A stretch of 54,618 nucleotides of DNA from JANQKX01 sp039028695 (GTDB taxonomy: Bacteria > Pseudomonadota > Alphaproteobacteria > Kiloniellales > Kiloniellaceae): assembly GCA_039028695.1 (NCBI GenBank), contig JBCCHN010000026.1:1-54618 (forward strand), in the 5' to 3' direction. The position numbers were made by a program, and so were the translations under genes. Positions 18,806 through 27,270 of this stretch are shown piece by piece. The notes beneath the pieces are model-generated. The model was not told the origin of the DNA. It did no database searches and saw nothing but the letters and a program-made list of their open reading frames with translations. How positions within the stretch are numbered: position 1 is the first letter of the stretch; every line of letters begins with the position of its first letter.

Positions 18806-19024
18806 GGCACAAGCCGTATGGTAGAGGCCCAATCTGCCGAACGTCAACGTCCGCGTTAAGATCTCTTCAAAGTCAATGCATTTCACCTCGCGAACTTCCG
18901 AGACCGCAAGACCGGCCGCCAGCCAAGCCATAAGGTGGCCCCTCAAAACATCCCAGACACAGAACCGCCATGCCGTTCCCAAAAGGCCAAGTCACGTCTT
19001 CTGAATTTGAGTAATTAGCCTGTC

Positions 19025-19285
19025 TTACGCGCCCGTTTTACGAATCTCGAATCTAAAAACGCCCTCTTCAGCGACGCTGGATAGCAGCTCGTGTCCCGTG
19101 GTTTCGCAAAAAGCGGCAAAATCCTGCTGCGAATCCGGATCCGTGGCCACCACCGATAAAACCTGTCCTGATTCCAAACCTTTGAGGGCTTTCCGGGCCC
19201 GCAACACAGGAAGGGGGCATCGCATTCCCTTGGTATCAAGCTCCAAATTAGACACTTTTTTGACCTTTCTCTTCCGAGTCGCCAT
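19025..19285 (-). CDS. TusA-like sulfur carrier protein
   Basis: 86-residue protein with the sirA/TusA fold: an N-terminal KGMRCPLPVLRARKAL in which Cys23 of the CPxP motif carries a persulfide, then a VVATDPDSQQDFAAFCETTGHELL strand-helix unit. TusA relays sulfur for tRNA thiolation, molybdenum cofactor or sulfur oxidation. ATG 19285 is used; TTG at 19288 adds one residue. No other Tus gene is nearby; its closest neighbours toward higher coordinates are an ArsR-type repressor and a persulfide dioxygenase-like gene, which suggests a sulfide/persulfide role here. Confidence 0.9.
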   Translation of the reverse strand: MATRKRKVKKVSNLELDTKGMRCPLPVLRARKALKGLESGQVLSVVATDPDSQQDFAAFCETTGHELLSSVAEEGVFRFEIRKTGA

Positions 19286-19660
19286 CAAAATAGGTCAGGG
19301 CGCAAGCTTTTGACAGGCGAATTTATTGCTTATACTTTAGGTTTTTATTCACTCAGCCGTTTAGAGCTAATTTCTTTGAAATCAATAAGTTAAATTCATA
19401 ATTCCAAATGAAAAACAGTATTCGTGACAAAAAATTCAGTTGTTACCAAATTGCCAAATTCTTTTTACAAAAACTTCACCTTTCGCAAAGAGCCCATCTC
19501 GGTTAATATTATAACTTCTTCACAATCTAAAAAAAGACTGACGGGGAAAAGGATTGTGGGGTATGGGGGTTGGCGATCGGCAAGCGCTATCGGAATTGTC
19601 CATGGCTTGTAATGTATACCACTTGGGGGCAACTGTTTATGTCAGTCTTAAGAAGGCTTG
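19286..19660 (+). promoter_or_regulatory. AT-rich non-coding stretch upstream of arsR, with promoter-like boxes
   Basis: TTGACA (19310-19315) and TATACT (19331-19336) point rightward with a 15-base spacer, shorter than ideal. The following 300 bases have no coding frame with a ribosome binding site; one 62-codon frame from 19424 begins with GTG without one and is AT-biased, so I do not call it. The stretch probably holds the promoter and 5' leader of the small gene and repressor that follow. Confidence 0.35.
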
Positions 19661-19765
19661 ATGGGTCAAGCATTGAGTGTAATCGAATACCGGATCACCG
19701 AGCATTGGTTCAACAAACACAAGTTCAGCAAAAATTGGGTCAAAGGGCGGTTTGGCCGGCAATGA
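19661..19765 (+). CDS. Putative 34-residue basic small protein ahead of arsR
   Basis: A short frame with a strong ribosome binding site: AGAAGG (19651-19656) lies 4 bases before ATG 19661. It encodes 34 residues with several aromatic and basic residues (ITEHWFNKHKFSKNWVKGRF in the second half) and ends at TGA 19763-19765, 12 bases before the ATG of the ArsR-type gene, whose own site is AGGCAGG. I do not recognise it. It has no hydrophobic segment, so it is probably cytosolic, and its charge suits binding nucleic acid or another protein. It could instead act mainly as a translated leader of the repressor. Confidence 0.5.
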   Translation: MGQALSVIEYRITEHWFNKHKFSKNWVKGRFGRQ

Positions 19766-19777
19766 AGGCAGGTCGTC

Positions 19778-20173
19778 ATGTTTAATGTCATCTTATCCGC
19801 TTCACCGAAAGCGAGCCGTCTGTTCAAGGCCTTGAGCAACGAGCGGCGATTGAACGTGCTCTGCCATCTTTCCGAAAAGGAATATTCGGTCAATGACCTA
19901 TGCAAAATGGTGGACTTGAGCCAATCGGCCCTGTCTCAGCATTTGGCCATGTTGCGCGCCTATGGGTTGGTTAAGACTCGGCGGGATGCCCAGACCATTT
20001 ACTATTCGGTTTCCGCACCGGAAATCGCCGTCATCCTGAACACCTTGCAAAAATACTATGTGTCCCAGGGCGATGACGAGCATATTCTTCCCGGCACTAC
20101 GCCTCTGGAGGCCGAAGCGGCCAAGGATTTGGGTGCCAAGGACATTGACGACTCAGCCCTCGCCGGCCGGTAG
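19778..20173 (+). CDS. ArsR/SmtB family repressor, HlyU/BigR/SqrR-like
   Basis: Winged-helix repressor of 131 residues. The recognition region SQSALSQHLAMLRAYGLVKTRRDAQTIYYSV is the form seen in HlyU, BigR and SqrR, which sense sulfide/persulfide through two cysteines. Cys29 (LCHL) matches the first sensing Cys, and Cys42 lies in the next helix. The second sensing Cys, expected in the C-terminal helix after TIYYS, is missing: that place reads KYYVSQG. So either it senses by Cys29/Cys42 or has a different signal. A Pro/Asp/Glu-rich C-terminal extension of ~30 residues is unusual. The TusA-like gene and an ETHE1-like gene nearby support a sulfur link. Confidence 0.88.
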   Translation: MFNVILSASPKASRLFKALSNERRLNVLCHLSEKEYSVNDLCKMVDLSQSALSQHLAMLRAYGLVKTRRDAQTIYYSVSAPEIAVILNTLQKYYVSQGDDEHILPGTTPLEAEAAKDLGAKDIDDSALAGR

Positions 20174-20263
20174 AGAGCACCTTTCGTCAGGCTTGATTAG
20201 ACCTTACCTATATCAATCAGCGTCATTGCTGTGCCTGATAAGGCTATGCTGCTATGATTAAAT

Positions 20264-20287
20264 GCCTCAATGGAGGTTTGCTTTTTT
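20264..20287 (+). terminator. Weak intrinsic terminator after arsR
   Basis: CCTC (20265-20268) pairs with GAGG (20273-20276) around AATG, with a G-T pair below, followed by TTTGC and six T (20282-20287). The stem is short; the U-run and its place 90 bases after the arsR stop favour a terminator. Confidence 0.4.
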
Positions 20288-20362
20288 GAGCAAAACTACT
20301 CTGGCAAGATAGCAACATCGCGGGCGCGCGCCTGCTGAGGGAGATCACGCCCAGATCTATGG

Positions 20363-20926
20363 CTATGGCTTTTTGTACATAATCCATTGAGTAGCGTTGC
20401 TTGCCGAGGATTCTGTGCTGCCGATACCGGTAGCCGTGGTCGTCACGGTAGATCGATCTTCCGCGGTGAAAATGACGGAGTTTTTATCCAGATTCATTTG
20501 TCCATTCCGTAGCCGAATGCGATTGGATCCCTCGACCATGACCGTCAAACCGTCCTCCGTGACTTCCCGTGAGAACTGAGTATTGAATGTTCCGCCCACG
20601 GCGCAATTTTTCGAGGCCGTCAGCCGCATGCTCACAATTTCCCGTGTATTGCGATCAAAGCCATCCTCCGTTCCGGTTAGCGCACGACACGTGCCACCGG
20701 GACGGCTCCGCCCATTATTTCTCAATCGGAATTCACAAAATACTGTGGTCGCTTGTCCGCTGGCTGGAAAGATCGAGCCCACCATGGTCCAACGGCCCCC
20801 CAGATCCGCTCGAACACAGTCCATGGCAAACGCGGCCCCCGAGGGCACCGCGGCTGTCAGCGCAACTGCCAAGGCTGGCCCACCCATTATTTTTGTCCCC
20901 AATCTTTTAGCGAAGGTTCCCGTCAT
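20363..20926 (-). CDS. Secreted protein of unknown function
   Basis: 187-residue protein with a signal peptide: basic start, hydrophobic stretch GGPALAVALTAAVPSGAAFA, likely cleaved before MDCVRAD. The mature part is polar with three Cys visible (MDCVR, VFCEF, GTCRAL) plus one near KNCAVGG, and looks like a small beta-rich domain: alternating segments such as RWTMVGSIF, TVFCEFRLRNN and NSVIFTAEDRSTV. GGAGG lies 8 bases before the ATG, so the start is firm. I do not recognise the family. It is transcribed after the metalloprotease gene on the same strand, 174 bases away. Confidence 0.72.
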   Translation of the reverse strand: MTGTFAKRLGTKIMGGPALAVALTAAVPSGAAFAMDCVRADLGGRWTMVGSIFPASGQATTVFCEFRLRNNGRSRPGGTCRALTGTEDGFDRNTREIVSMRLTASKNCAVGGTFNTQFSREVTEDGLTVMVEGSNRIRLRNGQMNLDKNSVIFTAEDRSTVTTTATGIGSTESSASNATQWIMYKKP

Positions 20927-21100
20927 CTCGCTATCCTCCGGAAGTTTCGTTCTTAAATAACAGATTATGCTAACATGCTTAGAAAACTATACAACCATTT
21001 CGAGATCTAGCATCAAGCTCGTAACTATTGCTGCTCTTCCATACATATATAGATTGTTACTCTGATTGCCCTTGAAACACGAGAGCCACTGTCAAAGACG

Positions 21101-21955
21101 TTACCTTCCTTTGAAGGCGGCTACTCGGCCCAGACCAGAACTGCAATCTCCGGGCCCCGGCATGCGGGGCAGAAAATCACTGAAGGGCCGCATCAATTGT
21201 ATCGGTGTACCATTTATTTCCGTTAGGTCCCGACTCCAGGCCAATTCGTAAAGCGTCTTAAGGTCAGCCTGGTCTGCGGGCGTCATGACACTTTTCGGGC
21301 CATAGTTCATTATCGAAAAAGGCGAATGCTCGCCGAAAATCTCGCTGCGCCAGCGGGTTTCGGTTATGTCCGCAAAAAAGTGCCGCAGGCCGAAAATATG
21401 GCCGATCTCATGTGCGAGAGTCTCAATCTGTTCTTGGAGAGTCTGCTCAAACATCGTGGGATAAATCAACAAATCGTGCCGGCCTGAGTCTGGGAAAAAG
21501 GCCCGCGCGAGCGTGCAGCCATTGGCGCTGCAATTCTCCCTGGCGCTCACTGCAATTTCAAAATCCCACCGGTCCCTAACTTCAGTAAACCTTACCGGCG
21601 GTGCATCTCCCCATAGCTGAAGGCCATGGGCGAAAAGAGCGCGGAGATATTGCTTAGCACCAGTTGGATCACGAAAGATAGATAGGGATCGTTCTTGGAA
21701 GCGCCATCTCAGCACCACGCTCTCATCCCAGAGGGGAATGAAACCCTCTGTCGCATCCACGACGATTTCCAAGGGCGACCGGCCCCCCGGAAAGGCATGA
21801 CCCTTTGCATCCGTTTCACAGACGGCTCGACCCCGGCCATAGACGTGAACGAAGGGTTCCTCCTGACGGGCTGCGCTTTTCTTGCCGCAAAATTTCAGCG
21901 TCTTAGCCGGCTGGTCCAGCTGCATTGCTTTGGTAATTTTTTTGTGCTTGGCCAT
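21101..21955 (-). CDS. Matrixin-like (metzincin) zinc metalloprotease
   Basis: 284 residues from ATG 21955, which has GGAG 7 bases upstream. The zinc site ETLAHEIGHIFGLRHFF fits HExxHxxGxxH exactly, and SIMNYGPKS downstream supplies the Met-turn Met and Tyr of metzincins; two acidic/Asn-rich segments before it may bind calcium. A conserved pattern of a matrixin catalytic domain (PVRFTEVRDRWDFEI... VSARENCSANGCTLARAFFP) precedes it. There is no signal peptide: the N-terminus is basic (MAKHKKITKAM), so it is either cytosolic or exported by a leaderless route. The 40-90 segment is unassigned. The last 40 residues follow the Met-turn and are Pro-rich. Confidence 0.82.
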   Translation of the reverse strand: MAKHKKITKAMQLDQPAKTLKFCGKKSAARQEEPFVHVYGRGRAVCETDAKGHAFPGGRSPLEIVVDATEGFIPLWDESVVLRWRFQERSLSIFRDPTGAKQYLRALFAHGLQLWGDAPPVRFTEVRDRWDFEIAVSARENCSANGCTLARAFFPDSGRHDLLIYPTMFEQTLQEQIETLAHEIGHIFGLRHFFADITETRWRSEIFGEHSPFSIMNYGPKSVMTPADQADLKTLYELAWSRDLTEINGTPIQLMRPFSDFLPRMPGPGDCSSGLGRVAAFKGR

Positions 21956-22149
21956 GGTCAATCTCCGTGTGCGTTGGATCTGACGACAGCTCACCTTAGG
22001 CCAAGGCCCAGAACGCTCTGTGATCATGATCACAGAGGGCAAAAAAACTTATATTGGACATTTCGCTGCAAAACCTGTCGCGCCGGGCAGGTGACAAAGA
22101 GGATCCTCTCTAAAAGAAGAACCTTTCCCGGTCATAACTCACGTCGGCA

Positions 22150-23010
22150 TCAAAGTCCGTCGACAGGAATTTTCAGGTAGCAGCGTCCGTCGGCCTCGGC
22201 CTTGGGCAAGTGGCCGCCGCGGATATTGACCTGCAAGGCTGGCAGCAGCAAGGCAGGCGTGGACAATTCCCGGTCCCGCGCCTCTCGTTGGGCGACAAAG
22301 GCGTCCTCCGCCGTCCCGTCCCTGAGATGCTTATTGTCCCGCCGTTGAGCCGCGACGCTGGTCTCCCAGGCGATCTCACGCCCGCCGGGGCCGTAGTCGT
22401 GGCCAACGAACATGCGGGTTTCCTCCGGCAAAGCCAACAAGCGCTGGGCGGAGCGGTAAAGCTGGCGTGCGTCCCCGTCGGGAAAATCGGCACGGGCCGA
22501 CCCGAAGTCGGGCATGAAGATCACATCTCCGACAAACACCCCATCCCCGGCCCGATAACTCACGCAGGCCGGCGTGTGACCGGGCGTTGTCATCACTTCG
22601 ATAGTGAGGCCGCCCACTTCAATGGTTTCCCCATCGTCGAAAAGGCGATCGAATTGGCTTCCGTCACAAGCAAGCTCTGGGCCCAGATGATAGATCTCAC
22701 GCCAGCGTTCCTGAACTTGGCAGATACCGCGCCCGATGCCCACCAGGCCGCCTTGACGGTCCTTTAGCCGCTGGGCACCGCTCAGGTGATCCGCGTGGGG
22801 ATGGGTTTCGAGAATCCATTCAAGGGCAAGGCTCTGCTCCGTCAGGATAGCATCGATGCGCTCGACGGATTCCTCAAACAGGCGTCCGGACGCGGCATCG
22901 AAATCCCATACGGGGTCGATAACGGCCGCCACTTTTTTATCTTTATCGGCAATTATATAAGAGACGGTATTGGTTCTTTGATCGAACAGGCCGATGATTT
23001 CGGGAGTCAT
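22150..23010 (-). CDS. MBL-fold hydrolase, ETHE1-like persulfide dioxygenase type
   Basis: 286 residues from ATG 23010. The metallo-beta-lactamase motif is ETHPHADHLSG (residues 68-78), followed by TTPGHTPACVSYRAGD, FVGDVIFMPDFGSARADFPDGD and VGHDYGPGGRE, which give the His/Asp set of a mononuclear iron site as in ETHE1 and the Blh enzyme of bigR operons. These oxidise glutathione persulfide to sulfite. Earlier ATGs at 23046 and 23079 exist; the family normally begins with the GLFDQRTNTVSYIIAD segment, which supports 23010. No rhodanese domain is fused. The sulfite product could feed the sulfite reductase operon 5 kb away. Confidence 0.86.
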   Translation of the reverse strand: MTPEIIGLFDQRTNTVSYIIADKDKKVAAVIDPVWDFDAASGRLFEESVERIDAILTEQSLALEWILETHPHADHLSGAQRLKDRQGGLVGIGRGICQVQERWREIYHLGPELACDGSQFDRLFDDGETIEVGGLTIEVMTTPGHTPACVSYRAGDGVFVGDVIFMPDFGSARADFPDGDARQLYRSAQRLLALPEETRMFVGHDYGPGGREIAWETSVAAQRRDNKHLRDGTAEDAFVAQREARDRELSTPALLLPALQVNIRGGHLPKAEADGRCYLKIPVDGL

Positions 23011-23128
23011 AGATCTTGAGCCTTCAGCGCTTTTGTACCATGTCATGGGAGACAATCTAGTCAGGCTCATCTTCCCCATCGAAGAAGAGTCTGTCTAGCA
23101 TAGCGGCGCGCGACGAAACCAGGAGCCT

Positions 23129-23788
23129 TTGACCTTGGACGGCCAGTTAACAAAGACCCCGACCAGCAAAATCGATCAAGGCATCGGCTTTGCCGTGGAT
23201 GCGGCAACCCTGGCCGCGCAAATCGACCGCCTGGGCCAGGTGGCCGCCCTGGCCATGCCCCTGCTGGACGAGCCGACCCGCCGCCGCTTTCTGCTCGAGG
23301 CCGACAAGCTGACCTATCGCCGGGCCCGGTCGACGGTGGGCGAAGGCGCCAACGCCGTACATCAGGATTTCGAACTCTGCTACGACATTCCCGCGGAAAG
23401 TCCCTTTCACGCCCTTGCCGAGGCCTTCCAAAGTCTCACTTTGGTCGCCATGGAGTCGCTGCCAAGTCCTCCTTTTGGGCGGACTTTTTGCTACAATGAT
23501 CGCATTGTGCAGCGTTATAATCCGGGCGAGGAGGGAATCACCCCGCACCGGGATCACATCGCTTACGAGTGCCTAGTGGCCCTGATCATTCTGGAAAACG
23601 GTGGGCACTTTTTGACCTGTGCGGCGCGAGACGGCCTGGATGCCGAAGAGGTCCATTGCCCGCTCGGCGGAGTGATCCTTATGCGCGGTCCAGGTTACGC
23701 GGACCGTCGGGATCGGCCCTTCCATCTGCTGCGCGATATCGACCGCCCTCGGATCAGCTACGGCCTGCGCTACGATATCCGCAAGTAG
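23129..23788 (+). CDS. 2-oxoglutarate/Fe(II) dioxygenase-like protein
   Basis: 219 residues. The pattern ITPHRDHIAYECLVALIIL gives His140-x-Asp142, with His199 (RPFHLL) and Arg208 or Arg214 (RPRISYGLRYD) in the positions of the distal His and the 2-oxoglutarate-binding Arg of the jelly-roll dioxygenases. NDRIVQRYNPGEEGI resembles the AlkB-type run-up to the metal site. The substrate is unknown. The start is TTG, either 23129 or 23135; AGGAG (23121-23125) better suits the second. It is 100 bases ahead of queA on the same strand, divergent from the persulfide dioxygenase gene. Confidence 0.72.
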   Translation: MTLDGQLTKTPTSKIDQGIGFAVDAATLAAQIDRLGQVAALAMPLLDEPTRRRFLLEADKLTYRRARSTVGEGANAVHQDFELCYDIPAESPFHALAEAFQSLTLVAMESLPSPPFGRTFCYNDRIVQRYNPGEEGITPHRDHIAYECLVALIILENGGHFLTCAARDGLDAEEVHCPLGGVILMRGPGYADRRDRPFHLLRDIDRPRISYGLRYDIRK

Positions 23789-23890
23789 CGCCAGCGATGC
23801 GCCTTAGTTTAGGAAACAAATCAACGTTTTACCGGACAGCCGCAAATTTGTTTTCCCGCAAGGCCGCGCTCTGATAGGTATCGCCGCTTG

Positions 23891-24991
23891 ATGTTGACCA
23901 GCGACTTTGACTTCGACCTGCCTCGCGCGTTGATCGCCCAGTCCCCGGCCGTGCCACGGGATAGGGCGCGCCTGTTGCGCGTGGCGCCCAGCCTGTCGGA
24001 TCATCGTATTAGCGATCTTACGGACCTGCTGCGCCCCGGCGATCTGCTGGTGACCAACGATACCAAGGTGATCCCCGCGCGCCTGCGGGGCCGGCGCATC
24101 GCCCCGCCCAACCCGGCCGGCCGCGGCGAGGCGGAGGTGGAACTGACCCTGCACAAAAACTTGGGCGAGCCAAGCGCCGGCGCCCAAAGCCAGCCTAGCG
24201 AGGGCGCCACCTGGCAGGCCTTCGCCCGTCCGGCCAAGCGGCTACAACCCGGCGATAAAATTGTTTTTGCGGAGGACTTGGACGCTCGGGTGGAGAATAA
24301 GTCTTCTGGCGGTGAGGTGACCCTGACCTTTTCTTCCGGAGGGGCCGCCCTCCTGACAAAGCTGGAGCGCATCGGCATCATGCCCCTGCCCCCTTATATT
24401 AAAAGGGAGGCGACCGGAAAGCCCAGGGACCGGCGAGATTATCAGACGATATTCGCCGCTCAACCCGGTGCGGTGGCCGCCCCCACCGCTGGCCTGCACT
24501 TCACGCCGAGCCTCCTTAATGCCCTGGAAAAACGCGACGTCAAGCGCTGTCCGTTGACCCTGCACGTGGGGGCCGGCACCTTTCTGCCGGTCAAGAGCGA
24601 CGATCCGCGGGAGCATAAGATGCATACCGAATACGGCGTCCTGAGCGAAGAGGCAGTGCAAACCATCGCCCAAACCAAGGCCGATGGCGGGCGGGTGGTC
24701 GCGGTTGGAACCACGGCTTTACGTCTCTTGGAGAGTGCCTGCGACCAGGCCGGGCAGCTTCAAGCCTTTCAAGGGGACACGGACATTTTCATTTTACCCG
24801 GTTATCGTTTTCAGTGCGTGGACCTGCTGCTGACGAATTTCCATCTGCCCCGCTCAACCCTCTTCATGTTGGTCTCGGCCTTTGCCGGATTAGGACCAAT
24901 GAAAGCCGCCTACACCCATGCAATCGCGAATGGATACCGATTTTACTCCTACGGCGATGCTTGTTTGTTGTCGCGAGAGGATCAAGTATGA
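23891..24991 (+). CDS. queA: tRNA preQ1 S-adenosylmethionine ribosyltransferase-isomerase
   Basis: Transfers and isomerises the ribosyl group of SAM onto preQ1 in tRNA, making epoxyqueuosine. Family landmarks: DFDLPRALIAQSPA at the start, LLVTNDTKVIPARLRG, MPLPPYIKR, DYQTIFAAQPGAVAAPTAGLHF, LHVGAGTFLPVKSDD, and LLLTNFHLPRSTLFMLVSA, all intact. Length of 366 is typical. ATG 23891 directly follows a TTG that could serve instead. The stop overlaps the tgt start by four bases (ATGA), so the operon is tightly coupled. Confidence 0.96.
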   Translation: MLTSDFDFDLPRALIAQSPAVPRDRARLLRVAPSLSDHRISDLTDLLRPGDLLVTNDTKVIPARLRGRRIAPPNPAGRGEAEVELTLHKNLGEPSAGAQSQPSEGATWQAFARPAKRLQPGDKIVFAEDLDARVENKSSGGEVTLTFSSGGAALLTKLERIGIMPLPPYIKREATGKPRDRRDYQTIFAAQPGAVAAPTAGLHFTPSLLNALEKRDVKRCPLTLHVGAGTFLPVKSDDPREHKMHTEYGVLSEEAVQTIAQTKADGGRVVAVGTTALRLLESACDQAGQLQAFQGDTDIFILPGYRFQCVDLLLTNFHLPRSTLFMLVSAFAGLGPMKAAYTHAIANGYRFYSYGDACLLSREDQV

Positions 24992-26121
24992 GCGATCATG
25001 GACTGGCCTTTGAAGTCTCCGCCCGCGATGGGGCCGCCAGGCGGGGACAGCTTAAAACTGCCCATGGAACCGTCGAGACACCGGCCTTCATGACCGTAGG
25101 GACCGCCGGCACGGTCAAGGGATTGCTGCCGGAACAGGTGCGCGAAAGCGGCGCTGAAATTTTGCTGGGCAACACCTATCATCTGATGCTGCGCCCCGGT
25201 GCCGAACGGGTGGAGCGCTTGGGCGGCCTCCACCGCTTCATGAATTGGCCTCACGCCATCCTGACGGATTCTGGCGGCTTCCAGGTTATGTCCCTGGGCG
25301 ACCTCTGCAAGATCCGGGAAGAGGGCGTATCCTTCAAATCGCATCTCGACGGTGCAGCCTATGATCTAACGCCAGAACGTTCCGTTGAAATCCAATTCCT
25401 ATTGGATTCCAACATCACCATGGTGCTCGATGAATGCACGCCCTTCCCGGCTGATGAGAAGACGGCCAAGACCTCCATGGAACGCTCCATGCGCTGGGCC
25501 GCCCGCTGTCAGGAGGCATTCACCCGGCGCGATGGGTACGGCCTCTTTGGCATCGTCCAGGGCAGCATGTACCCGGACCTGCGCTTGGCCTCGGCCGAAA
25601 GCCTCATGGCGATTGGCTTCGACGGCTATGCCATCGGCGGCTTGGCTGTCGGCGAAGGACAGGAGAAAATGTTCGAGATGCTGGAGGTGACCTGCCCCGC
25701 CCTGCCGACGGAGCGGCCCCGCTACCTCATGGGCGTGGGCAAACCGGCGGACATCGTAGGCGCCGTCCTACGCGGCGTGGATATGTTCGATTGTGTCCTG
25801 CCGACCCGCTCGGGCCGAACGGGCCAAGCCTTCACCCACAGCGGCAGCCTCAACATCCGCAATGCCCGCCACAAGGATGATCCCCGCCCTTTGGACCCGA
25901 ACTGCACCTGTCCCACCTGCCGGGATTATGGCCGCGCTTATCTGCACCATTTGGTGCGGTCCAACGAGATGCTGGGGCCGATCCTTTTGACTCGGCACAA
26001 TTTGCATTACTATCAAGGTCTCATGGCCGACCTCCGCCGAGCTATTGAGGAAAATGATCTTGCCGCCTTTGTTTACGCTTTTGAACGAGATCAGGCGCAG
26101 GGTGACATTCCGCCCCTTTGA
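24988..26121 (+). CDS. tgt: tRNA-guanine transglycosylase (queuine tRNA-ribosyltransferase)
   Basis: Exchanges guanine-34 for preQ1 in GUN-anticodon tRNAs. The 377-residue protein starts MSDHGLAFEV; catalytic and binding motifs include ILTDSGGFQVMSL (Asp general base), GYAIGGLAVGEGQ, FDCVLPTRSGR (nucleophile Asp), and the zinc site CTCPTC-x-n-TRHNLHYY with His as the fourth ligand. The start is fixed by the overlap with the queA stop. It is followed by queG after 21 bases. Confidence 0.97.
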   Translation: MSDHGLAFEVSARDGAARRGQLKTAHGTVETPAFMTVGTAGTVKGLLPEQVRESGAEILLGNTYHLMLRPGAERVERLGGLHRFMNWPHAILTDSGGFQVMSLGDLCKIREEGVSFKSHLDGAAYDLTPERSVEIQFLLDSNITMVLDECTPFPADEKTAKTSMERSMRWAARCQEAFTRRDGYGLFGIVQGSMYPDLRLASAESLMAIGFDGYAIGGLAVGEGQEKMFEMLEVTCPALPTERPRYLMGVGKPADIVGAVLRGVDMFDCVLPTRSGRTGQAFTHSGSLNIRNARHKDDPRPLDPNCTCPTCRDYGRAYLHHLVRSNEMLGPILLTRHNLHYYQGLMADLRRAIEENDLAAFVYAFERDQAQGDIPPL

Positions 26122-26142
26122 TATCGGGGACATAGAATTGCC

Positions 26143-27270
26143 GTGAACAAAACCATAACCGCCTCCATCCGACAGCAGGCCTTGGCTCTGGGCTTCGATG
26201 CCGTCGGCTTTGCCCCGGCCACGGTGTCTGAGGAGGCAAAGGCCGGCCTGGCCGGATTTTTGGCCGCCGGCTATCACGGAGACATGGGGTGGTTGGCCGA
26301 TAAGCAAGACCGGCGGGAGGATCCACAAGTCTTGTGGCCAGCGGCGAAAAGCGCCGTTGTCCTGGGGCTCAATTACGGCCCAGCTGGCGATCCCCTGGCC
26401 CTGCTTGATCGGCCGGAGCGGGGCAACATTTCGGTCTATGCTCGAAACCGGGATTATCACGACCTTTTTAAAAAGCGCCTGAAGCAACTGGCCCGGTGGA
26501 TGGCCGAGGTGCTGGGGGTCCAGGTAAAGATCTTCGTTGATACGGCACCGGTCATGGAAAAACACATGGCCCAAAAGGCCGGGCTCGGTTGGCAAGGCAA
26601 ACACACCAACCTGGTGTCCCGCGAGGTTGGATCCTGGCTTTTTCTCGGCGAAGTCCTGACCGACGCGGCCCTGACGCCCGATAGGTCAGAGCCGGACCAC
26701 TGCGGCAGTTGCCGCAATTGTTTGGACGCCTGCCCGACCCAGGCCTTCCCGGCACCCTATCGCTTGGATGCGCGGCGCTGCATTTCCTATCTGACCATAG
26801 AACACCGAGGCCACATCGACCCGGCTCTTCGACCGGCCATGGGCAACCGGATTTATGGCTGCGACGATTGCCTGGCGGCCTGCCCCTGGAACAAATTTGC
26901 GCAAAGTACCGGTGAGCCAGGCTTCTGGCCGCGGTTGGAATTGACCGCGCCCAAACTGGCCGATTTGGCCAGACTGGACGATGCCGCCTTTCGTCAGGTT
27001 TTTTCCGGTTCGCCGATCAAGCGCACGGGCCGGGACCGCTTTGTACGCAATGTGCTGATTGCCTTGGGAAATTCCGGCGACCCAAGTCAGCGCGCCGTTA
27101 TCGAGCCTTTGCTCACCGACCCCTCCAGCTTGGTGCGGGCCATGGCGGTGTGGGCGCTGGCCCGCCTCGTGCCGGCCGCGGACTTTGAATCCCTGCGCCA
27201 ACGCCACCTAGGAAAAGAACAAGACCCCCACGTCTGCCGGGAATGGGAAAACAAACCCGGTCAGTCGTAG
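26143..27270 (+). CDS. queG: Epoxyqueuosine reductase
   Basis: Last enzyme of queuosine synthesis, reducing epoxyqueuosine to queuosine with cobalamin and iron-sulfur clusters. Family features: ARNRDYHDLFKKRL, DTAPVMEKHMAQKAGLGWQGKHTNL, and two cluster motifs CGSCRNCLDACPTQAF and CDDCLAACPWNKFAQ, followed by HEAT-like repeats (VIEPLLTDPSSLVRAMAVWAL). 375 residues from GTG 26143, normal length. Closes the queA-tgt-queG operon; its end overlaps by 10 bases the 3' end of a small gene on the other strand. Confidence 0.95.
   Translation: MNKTITASIRQQALALGFDAVGFAPATVSEEAKAGLAGFLAAGYHGDMGWLADKQDRREDPQVLWPAAKSAVVLGLNYGPAGDPLALLDRPERGNISVYARNRDYHDLFKKRLKQLARWMAEVLGVQVKIFVDTAPVMEKHMAQKAGLGWQGKHTNLVSREVGSWLFLGEVLTDAALTPDRSEPDHCGSCRNCLDACPTQAFPAPYRLDARRCISYLTIEHRGHIDPALRPAMGNRIYGCDDCLAACPWNKFAQSTGEPGFWPRLELTAPKLADLARLDDAAFRQVFSGSPIKRTGRDRFVRNVLIALGNSGDPSQRAVIEPLLTDPSSLVRAMAVWALARLVPAADFESLRQRHLGKEQDPHVCREWENKPGQS

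Noticed and set aside
19424..19612. 62-codon frame in the AT-rich stretch before arsR
   Set aside because: GTG start without ribosome binding site and composition driven by AT content.
24814..24987. Longer N-terminus for tgt
   Set aside because: The extra 58 residues overlap queA in another frame and are absent from the family; the ATGA overlap at 24988 is the natural start.
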